64,000 nucleotides of DNA from Dactylonectria macrodidyma. Lineage: Eukaryota > Ascomycota > Sordariomycetes > Hypocreales > Nectriaceae. Shown here one piece after another: positions 32,800 through 46,907 of the stretch; position 1 is the stretch's first letter; every line of letters begins with the position of its first letter. The position numbers and the translations under genes are program-made. The stretch spans positions 217,815 through 281,814 of the forward strand of contig JAGMUV010000048.1 in the NCBI GenBank assembly GCA_020744425.1, written 5' to 3'. The notes beneath the pieces are model-generated. The model was given only the letters and a program-made list of their open reading frames with translations. It did no database searches and was not told the origin of the DNA.

Positions 32800-35700
32800 A
32801 TAGTATTATAACTCAGTTATGCTATAAGTAACTTTTCTACTTAATTGTTTTATTTATAGTTAATATAATATCATAAGTACTATTTAAGTACTTAGTTTAT
32901 GTATTCTGTCTATCTATCGGTCTGTAGTTAAAATGCTATTATAAGTTAGTAATTTAATCCTAATTAGGCCATTAGGGCTTACTAAAACTTAGATATAAAT
33001 AGTGGTCCTCTGTTGCTTAGGATTTCCGTTAGTAAACCGTGTATACTGATAATATTCTATAAGAATAGGTAAGCAAACTATTCAGCATCTGTCAACTCTT
33101 AGTATAATATAAAATAGGAAAATTTTATAAATCTGTCTATAATAATAAGAATACTATCATAGAAGGTGCTATTTGCAGAGTCTTTTAATAGAGGTAATTT
33201 TATAATAAAATCTATTATAATAGAGTCCTATAGTCACTTAGTGACTAGTAGGGGTTATAGTTCTCTATATGGTTTATAGTATTATGCTTTGGTTTTATTA
33301 TATAGTTCATAGGATTTAATAACTTCTATGACTATTCGCTTTATACTAAGAAATGTATATACTATTTTAACTTATTCGAGGGTCTTATTAATTCCTAAGT
33401 GTCTGTATAGAGAGTGGTTATAAATATCCTATACTAAATGTTCTTATAGTTCTGGAGGGACTTATAACCTTTGTAGTCTGAGTTATGATTTAGGAATTGG
33501 GTAAGGTGCTTTTATCACTCTATCCATTTTATATATCTAATTATATTCCTTTATCTATTTATAGAGTATTTCTTAAGACACTATTACTACGATTTGAACT
33601 ATTTTATTAAGTTCGTCAGCCTATTTGAGTTTCTTCTATATCTTATTAAGTTCGCAGTTTTAGTAGTTATCTATCTTCTAACACTCCTTAGCATATTATT
33701 CCAGGAGGTCTATAGAGCATTATTTGCATTATATTATATAATTAATATATGCCTTTATAAAGTCGCTATAGAAATACTAGTAGAGTTTCTTAGCTAGGGT
33801 CTAGGGGTTTTTATAATAGTTGCCTTAATAGAAGTAAGCGATTGCTTAGGATCCTTATATTCTAATTAAGACTGCTTTTCCTTCTTATTATAGTAGTTCT
33901 CTTAGGGCTGGGTGTTCGTTGTGTATTCATTATTTGAAGCTTTGCTCAGGCTTTTATAATCATTCTAGTAAGTCTTCTAGTAGTTATGACTCACTTATGA
34001 CTATAATGTATTTTTACTTAAAATGTCCTTTAGGAGTGTAGGCTAATATTTGCTTATTAGCTTTTAATATATCGATTTTGAAGTTAGGTCGTCGACTTAT
34101 TGCATTAGCTCGTCTGTTTTCTAAGCCTTTCTTATAGATAATAATATAGTCGAATTCTAATAGATATTCTATATAGCGGAGTTATCTTCTACTGAGCTCT
34201 TATATAATTGCGAAGTATAATATATTCTTATAGTCTATATATATAATGACTTAGTATTCACTTCTTAAGAGGTAGTATTAGAATTCTTTAAAAGAGTTGA
34301 CTATTACTAAGAATTCTTTATTATAGATAGGGTAATTGAGTTCAGCTCCTTTCAGTATGTATAAGTAGAATGCGATTAGGTATAGGTTTCCTTTATTATC
34401 CTATTATCCAATCTGGGCTCTTAGAGCGAAGTTAGAAGCGTCAGTTTCTAATTTGATTAGTCATTTTAGGTCAAAGGTTACTAAAACGGGTTCACTAAGG
34501 ATAGCTTGTTTTAAGTCATTAAAGGCCTTCTAGGCCTTTGCATTCTATCTAAAGTTTATATCTTTCTTTATAAGTTCTGTTAAGGGTTTTGCAATTTTAC
34601 TAAATTTATGAATAAACCTTCAGTAATAATTAGCAAACCCTAAGAAGCTCTATACTTCCTTAATACTTTTATCTAGTTTTAGCTAATCTTTAATAGCTTT
34701 GATTTTCTTTTTATTTATTCGGATCTCATTTAATTAAATAGTATATCTAAGGAAGTCTACTTCTTATGTGTGGAACTTGCTTTTCGTTGGTTCTATAAGT
34801 AGTTTCGCATCTTATAGTTTCTATAGGATTGTATGTATATATTTCGTATATTCTTCTTCTATTTCTAAGAAGATTAGGATATTATTAAGATAGTATATAA
34901 TGAAGATGTTAAGATATTCTCTTAGAATGTTAGTAATTATTCATTAGAATGTTATTAGTATGTTTATAAGTCTAAAGGGCATTACTAAATACTTAAATAG
35001 TCTGAACTTAGTTCTGAATGCAGTCTTTTATTCGTCTCTAGGCTTTATATAGACTAAGCTATAAGCGTTTTTTAGGTTAAGCGCTATAAACCACTTTTTA
35101 CTATAAAGGCAGTCTTTTAGTTTAGTAATTAAGGGTAGTAGTATTCGGTCCTTTAGCGTAATGTCATTTAGCTATTAGTAATTTATAATTAATTAAAGTT
35201 TTCTATTCTTTTTTAGAATGAATATAACTAGGTATCCTGCAGAGGATTTTGAGATTTTAATATATCCCTTTTTTAATATATCTTTAAAGTATTCTTTTAG
35301 TATTTATAGTTATATATTATTAAGATTATAGAGTTTAAAGAACTTAGGTGAAGTTCTGTCTTTTAATACTATTTCGTAATCCTATTTATTATATTCGGGT
35401 AGACTTATTTCTAACTCTTTAGTAAATAGTTTTTTATAGATATAGTAAGTAAGTAGTATGTTCTTTAACCTTTTGTCTGCCTCTTATTATTTCTTTATTT
35501 CTATAAGGTCTTTATTAAGCTTTATTAGTTGGCTTTATATAAAGGCAATTGTGCGGCGTGTTTTGCTATTTTAGGCTTTGCAGTGTTTGTATTTTATGCC
35601 TCGGGGTGGGAAAGTTTCTGTTATTCCTTTTGCTAATACTCTGCTAATACTATTATTAGTCGGAGTTTAAAATCTTGCGTTGTTATTTAAATCTGATTCC

Positions 35701-37700
35701 TAAGAGGAGTGATTATTAATATTATCGAAGTTTACTTAGCCAGTCCTCCAGTTTATCATTAGGTTAACTCGTTTTAACTATAGGTACCCTAAGACTAAAG
35801 CGTAGTTTATAATAGGTATTATATTAAATAAGATTCCTTTATTTCATCCTTCTATAAAAACCTTAAGATGATTAAGCTCTTTGGTTATTCTTCTATTATT
35901 GTAATTAAAAGAGGATCCTTTAAGATTCTATACCTTATATGGATTTGCTTTATCCTTCTATAGGAGTTTTAATATATTCATTATTGTAGGGTGGATATAG
36001 TTAAATTCTGCGCTGCTATTTACTAAAGCAGGCAGCCAGTTTCTCTTAATTCGTACTTATATTTCTAAGTACTGTTTTATCGATTGTGCGCTTTTGGTTA
36101 TATATAGAGCTCTTATTTTGAAGGGTTCTGCTTCCCCTAGCTTTATGCCTATCTATTGCTCTATTATAGATAGCGTTAGGAGTTTTTTATACTCTCTGTT
36201 ATTCTGTCTTATAAAGGTCAGAATGTCTGTCTTTGGTTATGCTTATGCTATGCGTTGACCTTATTGTATATATGTATTTAGCACTTAGGTTATTAGTAGT
36301 CTGTAAGTTTTATATTAGGCCTCTGGTAGTTAGTTAGATAGTCTATATTATATTCTATTAATTAAATAATACTAAAGTATTTGTACTATTTCTATATGTA
36401 GTAGTTTTTTATATCTTCCTTTTTATAAGGAGTTATAATAGGTTGTTTGTTTACTTAGACTAGGAAGTAATCTTATTATAGCTTATCTCTAAAGTGTATG
36501 ATATATTCATAGTATATATATAATGCTTATGAGATTTCGTTGTGTTTTTAGTGTGTTTAATACGTATGAGGTTTATCTCCTTATAATTTTCATTCTTTTG
36601 GGTTTTATAGGTTCATTCCGCTCTATTAATATAAGGCTTGGATGTAGATATCTGCTTCCTCTGTAGGATCTTATTATTCCTTAGTGAATTGTTCGATTTA
36701 AATGTCTTCTATTATGCGTATTAATGTGTCTTATTCTTCTAGGGTAATACTTTAGAGTTTGTTATCTAATTTTAAGTATTCATCCGCTAGTATAAGGATA
36801 TCTTTATCCTTAATATCGTACCTAGCCTCCTTGGCTTAGTATATGTTTTATCCTGCGCTAACCTATAGTCTAGGAGCAGGTCGTTATATAATGTAGCTAT
36901 GCGTCGCATTACTATTCATTATAGTAGGTCATTGCTTACTATTCTATTAATAGTTAGGTTATTAGTTAGGGATATCGAATTCGTTGAAATCTTCTATTTG
37001 TATTAGTGGTTCTCTGAGTTATTAGACTATAGTGATAGTATGTATTTTATTATTAGGTCAGGGTGTAATAGCTAGATAACTTAGAACTTGGCCCGTAGGG
37101 ATCGGTTTCTACTTTTTGGCTACTGCTTCTTAGGTTCTTCCTTCTTACTCCCTTTTCTTTTCCGCTTTATATTAGTACGCTACTTCTCGTTTTATTTGCA
37201 GCTATCGCTCGCATGCTTTTAGGTCATCTTTTTCTCTTTCTATCCTTTGGTTCTATTTACTGAGTTTCTTTTTACGTTTTACTTCTTATATTTGCTTATT
37301 CTTAGGTCTGGTTCTTCCGATTAGTCTTCCTTAAGGAAGGTCTTCGTATTTTAGTTCGTCTATCCAATCTTATACGTTTACCGCATTATAGTCATACCCG
37401 TTAAAGCTGCTGTCGAAGCCGCTTCGGGTTATATTAATTGACCGGATTAGGAGGTCGTCTCCTTTCTTAACCGAATTAATGCTATGAGTAAGTGTAGTAA
37501 TAGGCTTGAATGGTTTCTTTTCTTTCCTAGGTTTCTTATAGTCATATGAAAGGTATTCTGGCTTATTGTAGTTATAATAATTGAATGTTTTCTTTCCCTG
37601 CTAGAGTCGCTACTATATTGCTCTAAGTTCTATAGGTCCTGCTGTAATACTGTAGGAGGTGTTAGAGGTTTGTGGTTTCCCCTGGTTAGTATAATTCTTT
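32800..37700 (-). pseudogene. G2 pol (reverse transcriptase, RNase H, integrase), RIP-inactivated
   Basis: The reverse transcriptase core at about 34860-34900 reads YYLNNILIF, where YVDDILIF is expected, so both catalytic aspartates are asparagine. RNase H text includes LETDASNFALRAQIG and IYNKEFLVIVNSFKEFQYYL. RRANAISRRPNFKI marks the end of RNase H. Integrase text follows to about 32800 with stops. The gag knuckle at 37538-37579 again has tyrosine at all four zinc ligands. Confidence 0.7.
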
Positions 37701-38698
37701 CTTTTCTAACTACTGTTATTATTACTGCTAATATTTCGTTTTTCTATTCATTATTTAAATAGTCAGTTATTGATTATAATAGTAAGTTTAGTATACTAGG
37801 CAAAGTCTGTAGGTAGGTCTATATTCTTAATGAGTTTATTTTTAACGTTATCCTTTAGGTTCTAATAGAACTTATTAATAAGGTTTTTATTTAACTAATT
37901 GAGTTTTATTATAATGTATCGGAACTCTAAGAGGTATTCGGATACTGCCTTTATCTACTTGAGTTTCCTAATAGTATTAAGCGCATTATGTTTTTTATCC
38001 TATTCGCTGTAGTTATTGATTAGCGATTGTTCGTATCTATTAAAGCTATCGAACATTATGGTTATCTCAGGCTTTTGCTAACTCAGGGCTTGGGTTACGA
38101 AGTCTTTTAGGATTAACTCATAGTTCTGAGCTGCCTTGCCTTCCAGCCTTCCCATAGCGTGTCATACCTTAAGCGGGTTGCTCGTAAATAGCGATAGGTA
38201 GTATATATAGTAAGACTTGAGGCTAGTAAGGTATTCCTATAGCTTTTTAGGGTTTCTATTAAACTTTAGTAGCTATTTAAGCTTAATGGTTTTTCTAATA
38301 TTATAGATGCATATTACTATAGTGGGCTGTTTATATCCTATGAGTTAAGCTGCTTATTATTCCTAGTTATTCTTAGTTTAAACCAGTTTAGCAGTAAGTT
38401 TAGTAATCTTTCGCTCTATAGCTATAATAATCGTATCCATAGCGGGATTGCTTAGTAGAGCCTAGAGTTATGCATATAACTATTCGAAGCGTTCTTCATT
38501 CTAGCGCTGCTCTTCTTCTCGTATAGCGTTAGTATGCGTTCCTAGAGCCGAGAGCTCGGCGAGTCCTGCAGAGAGTCGTTCATTCTCTGCGCGGAGCTCC
38601 CTAAGTTCCTCTTTATACTTATTATTAGAGGCTTCTATACATTTATCGCTATCTCTGTCCTTAGGGGGCGCTGGGGCCTTTCCCTTAGATAAAGGCAT
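37700..38698 (-). pseudogene. G2 gag, RIP-inactivated
   Basis: ATG at 38698 starts MPLSKGKAPAPPKDRDSDKC, followed by a coiled-coil-like stretch (KEELRELRAENERLSAGLAE). The first stop is after 65 codons, and capsid-like text (LEGKAAQNYELILKDFVTQA) continues past it. Confidence 0.75.
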
Positions 38699-38785
38699 GC
38701 TACTAGAAGGTGTAGCGAGTACTATTATAATCTATTAGATATTGCTTAGTATATAAGGTAACTGTTTGAATAAGAGCTATTAATG

Positions 38786-39222
38786 TGTAATAGTCGTGTT
38801 CTTAGGCTAGGCTATATAGGGTATAAGGTAGCTTAGAAAGGGTTCTTAAGGGATAGACTAGGGTTTATATTAGTAGAACGGTTAGGTTATACTTACTGAG
38901 CAGTAGTTATAGTATTATATTAGGTAATAGTTAATATATAATAATGCGTAGTAGTTAGAGTAGATTGAGGTAACTAAGTTGTATTAATAGCTAAGGAGCT
39001 AGTGTCCTAGTAATAGCTAGTTCTTTGGGTTTATATACTATATAATATGAGGTCTGATTATCTATATTATAAGGGCGATCGTAGTGATTGTAGAAGTGAT
39101 TACGGTAATTACGGAAGTGATTATGGTGATCGTTCTATAGTTTGCAGTAATCGTTCGTAATTGGCGAGAAATTTGTGGGGGCTACGTGATGCTAGGCGTC
39201 TATTGTTGCACGGGTCGTGATA
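38786..39222 (-). repeat. G2 LTR, right copy (5' LTR)
   Basis: 437 bp, ending GGGTCGTGATA, followed by the AAGAA duplication. Same length as the left copy. Confidence 0.9.
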
Positions 39223-39227
39223 AAGAA

Positions 39228-42200
39228 AGTAATATTCTAAATTAATAACCTGCTTTAGAAATACTACTAATTATAGCAGCCCTTTATAAGAGTACTATTA
39301 AAATCTCATAATAATAATAAACAAATGATAAGATTAGATATAAGTACTATTTATATAAAGAAGGAGAGCTAAGTATTAGTATAAGTACTAAAACTAGATA
39401 AATAAGAAGGCTTAGACTCCCTATTACTAATAAAGATATACTAGCCCCTACGGATAAATATCCTAAGTCTAATAACAGCAGTAGTATTAATAATACCTTA
39501 GAGGAAGAATCAGTCGCCTTATAATTACTTAAATAAGAGCTGGAAGAAAACACTCCTAATTTCTCCTTAGGAAAGGATAGAAAAAGCGAGTGAATACTAA
39601 AGTAACTTATTAAAAGAACATTAGATATAGTAAAAGGTTAATCTATTTATATCTACATAATCCAGTAAAAAGACCTTATTAAAGTAGATAGCTAGATAGA
39701 ATAAGTAATTATTAATAATAAACTATTACTATACTTATAATATCCTAAATATATTAATATATTCTAAATATTATACACTTACTATATATATATATTATAT
39801 TACTTTAAAAAACTTTATTATAATTACTATTCTATATGAACTATACTCTAGTTACTATAATGGTTTTATAATAAGACTAAGGCATAGGACTATAGAATTA
39901 TTAAATAGTTTAAAAGAATAGAAATAGCTTAGCTTAAGCTATAAAATAACTTTTACTCTAAAGAATATATTAAAAAAGGCTTAATAATTAATAATTATAT
40001 TATAGAAAAATACTATATATATAAATAAAAAAAAGTATAGTTATAATATAGACTGCTAGAATGTCTAGCTAACTATACTATAAACTATAGTAACTAAAAG
40101 TGCTTTAAGTACGCAAAATACTTATAAATGATCTATAAAAGGATCTATAAGATGCATAAAGATAGATTTAACTTTAAAACCTGCATAAGAGGAGAATGCT
40201 ATAATAGGCTATAGTATAAAGAAATCTATAAGTATATAAAAAACAATACTTACTATTTATAATAAAGCGATAGACGAATATAGTAAAAGTAGAGACATTA
40301 CTTTTAAAAAAGGCTCTAAGTACTATAAGAAGTCCTAAAGAGAATATAATTATAATAAAAGTCTGAATTAATAGAGTATAAATAATAGCGCTAGTAGACT
40401 GTAGTATTACTATAAATTATATCTAACTAGAGTTAGTAAATAAGTTAGTATTATTATAAAGATATAAGAAACTTCTCTATAAAGTATTTAATTTAGAAAG
40501 AATACCTTTTAGCTATAATAAAAGAAGGGTACTATAAGAGATTAATTACCTTAAAGTACTTATAGAAAGAAAGAACCAAAGAGTAGATTTTAATATTCTT
40601 AACATTAAAGACTACTTAGTAATACTTAGATGACCTTAGCTATAAAGACATAACCCTAATATTAACTAAGAGAAAGGCTAAATGCATTAAAAAGACGCAC
40701 CTCCTTAGATTGCAAATAGTAATAGATATAACTTAAGATCTTAAGCTTTAATTAGTAATAAGAATAATAATAAAGTTATAAAAGAAGAAATAATAAACAT
40801 TTTCTTACTTTTAAAAAGAATAAAATAGAAGTACTAATAAGGGAAAATACGATATATAAAACGAGTTATTATATTTATTTAAAAACAGTTTAGATAGATA
40901 GATAAAGACCTTAAAGAGCAGAAAAAGCAATAATAAGTAGAAGAAGAATGACTTAAAAATATACCCCTAAGATACTAAATCTATAAAAAACTCTTTAAAG
41001 AGGAACTTAAGACTAGTCTCTTAGAACTAAGCGAATAGGACCTAGAAATCGTCCTAAAGGATAGGACTAACCCTAAGTTTTTTCCTATCTATAACCTTAA
41101 TAATAATAAGCTAATAATACTAAGAGAATACATCTAAGAAATAAAGAGAAAAGGCTATATCTAGAAATCGAAGTCTTTAGTTAGATACTTAGTTATATTT
41201 ATACTTAAAAAGAACAGAAAGCTATGCTTCTATATAGACTATAGGCAACTTAACTTAATTACTAAGAAGGATCATACACTATTACTCCTAATCCCCAAGA
41301 TGCGCAATAGGCTATATAGGGCTAAGTAGTTTATAGTACTCGATCTTAAAAGAGCCTATAACCTGATCTATATTAAATAAGGATATAAATAGAAGACTGC
41401 TTTTAAAACCAAGTTTAGGCTATACGAATACTTAGTTATGCCCTTTAGACTTACTAATATACTAACCGTATTCTAATGAATGATTATTAATATACTATAT
41501 AAATATCTTAATATCTTTATTATATATTACTTAAATAATATACTCATTTTCTTTAAAAATAAAGAAGATTATAAATAATATATTTATATAATATTATAAA
41601 AGCTATAAGATATAAACTTACTTATTAAACCTAAAAAAAGCAATTTCTATACTTTAAAAGTAGAGTTCTTTAAATATATTATATTTTATAACTAAGTATA
41701 AATAGACCCTAAGAAGATTATAATAATATAAGAATAGAAATAACTTAAAAACCTTATAGAATTATAATCCTTCTTAGGATTTGCAAATTACTACTAATAA
41801 TTCATTAAACACTTTAGTAAACATACTATCCTACTTACTAGGTTTATAAAGAAAGGAGTTAAATTTAAATAGAATAATAAGGCAGAATAAGCCTTTTAGT
41901 TAATTAAGGATATAATCACTTTAAAACCCATCTTAGTATTATTTAACCCTAATAAAGAAATCAAATTAAAGACTAATGCCTTAAGATTTGCTCTAAGTAG
42001 CTAGATTAAATAAAGAGATAAAAACGGATTATTATACTCTATTACATTCTATTTATATAAGATATATAGACTAGAACTTAACTACTCTATTTATAACTAA
42101 GAATTCCTAGCTATTATTAACTACTTTAAGGAATTTTAATACTATCTTTTAAAAAGCAACTATAAGGTCAAAGTCTATACAGACTATAAGAATATCTTAT

Positions 42201-43870
42201 ACTTTATAATAATATAGAAACTTAGTAAATAATAATTTAGATATACTGAATATCTATTAGAATTTAACTATATTATTATTTATATAAAAGGATTAGAAAA
42301 TAGATAAGCTAATATAATTAGCTAATATATTAATTTTAATACTAAAAAGATTAAAGCTAGTAAGTAAATATTCTCCTTTACTCCTAAAGAACACTTATAA
42401 TAAAAGTACTTAAGATATATATACTAATACTATAAATGCCTACTATAAGTAATACTTAGTAGTATATACTATATAACTTATAATAATAAACTACTAAAGA
42501 AAATTAAATAATATAATCAGACCTATGAAATAGACAGGGTTACTAAAAACCCCTGCCCGATCCTCGCTTTATAGCTAGAACTACAGAAATTACAAATTCT
42601 AACAGAACTATAAGAACAGCTTATATAAGAAATACATTCTTATATATTATATAAATACTAAAGAGTCACTAAAACCCTTAAGAGAGTCAAAACGATATAT
42701 ACATTTCCTAAAATTAAGAAGGTTATATAAGATATTATCTAATAATATAGCCTTTATATAAAAACTAAGGCATAATACTATAAGCCTTATAAAGAACTAC
42801 AGCCCCTACTAATAGCTTAAAGACTATAGTATTCTATTATTATAAATTTCATTATAAAACTACTTCTATTAAAAGACCTAGTAACTAGAGCCTTTTATAA
42901 CAGCATTCTTATTATTATAAACAGATTTATAAAATTTTCCTATTTTATACTATATAGAAAAGCAATAAATATAAAAGAATTCGCTTACATATTTAACTAG
43001 AATATTATTAGTATATATAGATTACTAGTAAAGATCCTAACTAACAGAGGACTCCTATTTATATCTAAGTTCTAGTAAGCTTTAATAGTATAGCTTAGAC
43101 TTAACTACTGATTAACTACTATATTCTAACTATAAGTAAACAGATAGATAGAAAAGACAAACCAGATCTTTAAACAATACTTATAGTACTATATTAACTA
43201 TAAATAAAATGACTAGATTAAAAAACTACTAATAGCCTAACTAAGCTATAATACTATTATATATAAAAGCATAAAGCTTATACTAGCATTTACGAATTTT
43301 AGATTCATATTTAATATATACTATAGACTATAAGAAGGAATTATTAACCCTTATACAATACTCACTTCTAATAAACTAAAAAACCTTTATAAAGAACTAA
43401 GGACTGAACTTAAGTTTATTAGAAACTAGATAAGGAAATACTATAACTCTAAATGGATAAAGAGACCATCCTTTTCAAAAGGGGATATAGTCCTCTTAGC
43501 TATGAAAAATGTTATAATAGACAGACTAAGTAAAAAACTTAACTATAAGTTTATCAGACCTTATAAAGTTCTAGAAAAGATCTTAGAAAATAACTATAAG
43601 TTAGATCTAAAGAGCAAAAAACATCTAGTATTCTACATTTCACTACTAGAACCATTTAAAAACACAATTATAGTTAATAACAGTCATAACTACAAACTAT
43701 AGATAGAAGATCTAGAAGAATACTATATTAAAAAAATCCACAATATAAAGAAAATCAACAGTAAGATAATATACTTTATTAAATAGAAAGACTACTTAGA
43801 AAGCGAAATATTATAATAATTACTAGAAAACCTTAATTATATATAGCATTTACTAAAAGCATTTTATATA
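39228..43870 (+). pseudogene. G1 pol, RIP-inactivated
   Basis: The protease-like region is at about 40370. The reverse transcriptase begins near 41220 (RFYIDYRQLNLITKKDHTLL) and reads YLNN at about 41526-41537 where the catalytic YVDD belongs. RNase H follows (VYTDYKN at about 42170). Integrase runs to about 43440, then KKLNYKFIRPYKVLEKILEN, YISLLEP and a chromodomain-like tail (about 43700-43860) closely similar to G2. Only about 66 codons near 43502-43702 remain open. Confidence 0.75.
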
Positions 43871-43879
43871 TAATAATAG

Positions 43880-44300
43880 AAGAAGAGGAAGGATTAGAAA
43901 CAGAAGGGTTAAATATCCCTAGACCTATAAATACCCAGTTAAAATCATTAGGGATAATAGGCAGTTATAACTCTTACACTACTTAGTCCTCCTAAATATC
44001 TAAAGCCTCTAGCAGACTATCCTCCTCATTCAGACCTTAGAGTCTATAATAGACTATCTCTAAGCGTTTTTCTTTTACTTTACTTTAGGTCTTTTATAAA
44101 TAAGCTAAACAGCCCGCTATAATAGCTATATGCGCTTATAAGGAGGCTAACTCTTCATAAAGCTTTAAGAGATCCTCGCCTGCTTCCTCCTTATCCGCCT
44201 CTAGCTTCTTCTTAATATTCATAAGCTTAAGCACTATAACCAGTTAGTAAGTAAGCATACTAAGAATAAAGAAACTACCTATAAGATAATATAACTTATA
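43880..44300 (-). pseudogene. Convergent coiled-coil ORF of G1
   Basis: Opposite to pol, with restored reading LMNIKKKLEADKEEAGEDLL and KVKEKRLEMVYRGLQGL, interrupted by RIP-type stops. Position and text match the type of extra ORF found in G2. The start side was displaced by the insertion of G3. Confidence 0.45.
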
Positions 44301-44489
44301 AACTATTATAAGACTTCTTTAGTCTTATATATTTACTATAATAAGATAAATTATTAGAAAAGATATAGCTTTTACTATAATGAAAGTACTAACTATAAGG
44401 CATATCTAATAGTACTTTAGTAATAGTAATAGTATAAGAAAGAGCGTTTACTTCTAGAGTTTTATATATAAGCAGTTTCTATATATAAC

Positions 44490-44664
44490 TGTAAGAGTTA
44501 GGGCCGATGGAGCTGTAGTCTTATTAGATAAGAGGCCACGTAATATAGGCTAGACTAGCTCTTTAGTAAGGGCTAGCTAAGCACTCACCAAGTGAACGCT
44601 TACACACCACCCTATACCTACCTTCAGATCTCTTATATAATACCTTAACAGACCAACCCTTACA
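44490..44664 (+). repeat. G3 left LTR, 175 bp
   Basis: TGTAAG...CTTACA ends. Same length as the right copy, with transitions only in the stretch compared. Confidence 0.9.
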
Positions 44665-44899
44665 ATTCGTTCACTTCTACATCCTAGCGGATTGTTAACG
44701 CATTACATAAGATAAGAAGGAACACACTACTGAACCCAAGCATCACCGAGTGAGTAATAAGCGAACTGCGAATAAATACAGGACTATTTACTTATAACCC
44801 TATATAAAACGAAGCTAAGAAAAACCTCAAACTACTAACTGCAGATAATAAAGGATTCTAATCAGAATACAATCTAATCGATCGCTTAATCTAAGAGGA

Positions 44900-46500
44900 A
44901 ACTAAAGTAAGGCCACTCTACATATCCTATAAAGACAGCTTTTATAAAGAATCGCTATTGCCTATAGCTTAATGACTAATAACTAAGCGCTTACTAAGAA
45001 GTCTATAACTAGGTTCTAAAAATAATAGTAATAGAATACAATCACTCCTCTATACTATAATATAATAATAAGAATAAGACTGATGTTTTTAAGAAAAACT
45101 ATTAGAATAACTTACTAGAGGCTTAGATAAAAAAGACCCTAAAGAATATAATAGACCACCGTACTATCCTTACGCAGTATTAACTAAAGGGGCTAATAGA
45201 GTCTAAATCGATAATTAGATAGAGATAGTAAAGATAGCGAATAATCTTTAAGCATCCGCTAGAATACACTAGAAGATCCTCTAGTCTATAATTAAACTCT
45301 CTTTACTATTATAAACCTAGTAAAGAGATTACTTAAAGAACTTCGCATACCTTATATAAGACTAATTTATAGCCTTTCTAAAGAAGCTTTATATAAACCC
45401 TAAATAGAAGGAGGTTAAACTATATAAAGAGCTTATAGCTCTCTAACAGCTCCCCGACCAGTTGCTAATAGAATACTTTAATATATAGAGATCCTTACAT
45501 TCCTTATTAAAGACAAAGGACCTAGAAGAAGATAAGATGCTTATATTATAATACTACTGCAGACTTTAAAATAGGGTTAAAAGAGATATTCGAAAGATAT
45601 AGGTTAATATCTTATAAGCTAGAGAACTTATATTAAAAGCATAATAACTATAGCAACCCTATAGCTAATATAAGGACATACCCTTAAGCTAAGGTAAGAA
45701 AAGAAACTACTCTAATAATAAGTAAGAAGGGCTATAGAAAAGACATATACTAAAGACCTTAATGCATGTACTATAAGGCAGACCCTATATTCCATAAGGA
45801 TAAGGAAACTTAATAAGAGGTAGAAGAAGAGGTAGCTACTCTAATTACTTAGGATCGAACAGTTAATAAGAGTATAGTAAGTACTTAGTAAAGCTAAGAG
45901 ACAATTCTTACATTCAGTACTATAATTATAATAAGAGGGGCCATTTTGCTAGTAAGTATATAATAATTAAAAGAGCTCCTAATAAACAGAACCAAGGAGG
46001 CTACTAGAAAATAGTAACTATATAATAATTTAGTATAAAAGTTAAAGAGATTGACTTATTAGAAAACGACTAGGCATAGGGTCTGAAGACATAACCCCTA
46101 TACTAAAACCATATCTTATGCTAATCAGTCTAATCGCCCAGAGATGAGTGATCGTTCTTTAAGCATATGATAAATATAAGGTCAAAGTAGATATGGATAT
46201 AGTTATAGAAGTTAGCTTAATTAGTAAGAAGCTAGTATAAAAGCTAGGCCTTAAACTTACGCTAGATTAGCGAGCCCTAAAGCTAGTAGGCTTTAATAGG
46301 ACTACTCATCCTATACTATAAGTATATTAAATAACATTCTTCCTCTTTAACTACTAAGGGTTAGTAAGGAAAATAAGATATTTATTTACAGAAGCCCTAT
46401 AGAACTGACCTAAAGGAACAGACAACTTACTATTAATAAGAGAGACTATAAGCTAAGAAGGCATTATAATTAACATACATATAAATACATAGTATTATAA
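44900..46500 (+). pseudogene. G3 gag and protease, RIP-inactivated
   Basis: The zinc knuckle at 45918-45959 reads Y-Y-N-Y-N-K-R-G-H-F-A-S-K-Y. The spacing is intact and H is retained, but the three cysteines are tyrosine. Protease-like text follows (VDMDIVIEVSLISKKLVQKL). Confidence 0.65.
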
Positions 46501-46907
46501 AGCAGTCTTAATATAAGATTCTAACTCCTTTGCAAAAGACCTTATTATAAATAGTAAAAAGGTATATATTATATATATACATAGTATATTAGTGCTAAAC
46601 GAGCGGCCACTGCTTGCCCTTAGAGAAGAGGATGAAGAAGGGATTAGTATACTACTATCCGAACTTAAGTCAGAACGAGAGATCTTTAGCAAAGCTAAGG
46701 CAAAGAAGTTACTGCTCCTAGAAGGAGCAGAACACTCCATTAAACTGATAGAAGGCAAAGAGCCTCCTTTAAGAATAATATACCCTACTAATAAGAAGTA
46801 AGTAGAGATTGTTTGCAATTACTTTACTAAGAATATAGAGATTGGTTAAGTAAATAGCTTAACTAGCAGAGCAGGAGCTCTAGTCCTATTTATTCTTAAA
46901 AAGGATA

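Larger units (their letters stand above)
31071..39222 (-). mobile_element. Gypsy chromovirus G2, inserted in G1 in opposite orientation
   Basis: Two 437-bp LTRs (31071-31507, 38786-39222) and a perfect target duplication AAGAA (31066-31070, 39223-39227). Protein order on the minus strand is gag (from 38698), knuckle, reverse transcriptase, RNase H, integrase and chromodomain (about 32250). A further ORF runs on the opposite strand next to the 3' LTR. Integrase and chromodomain text is close to that of G1, so the two are related families with different LTRs. RIP stops occur throughout. Confidence 0.9.
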
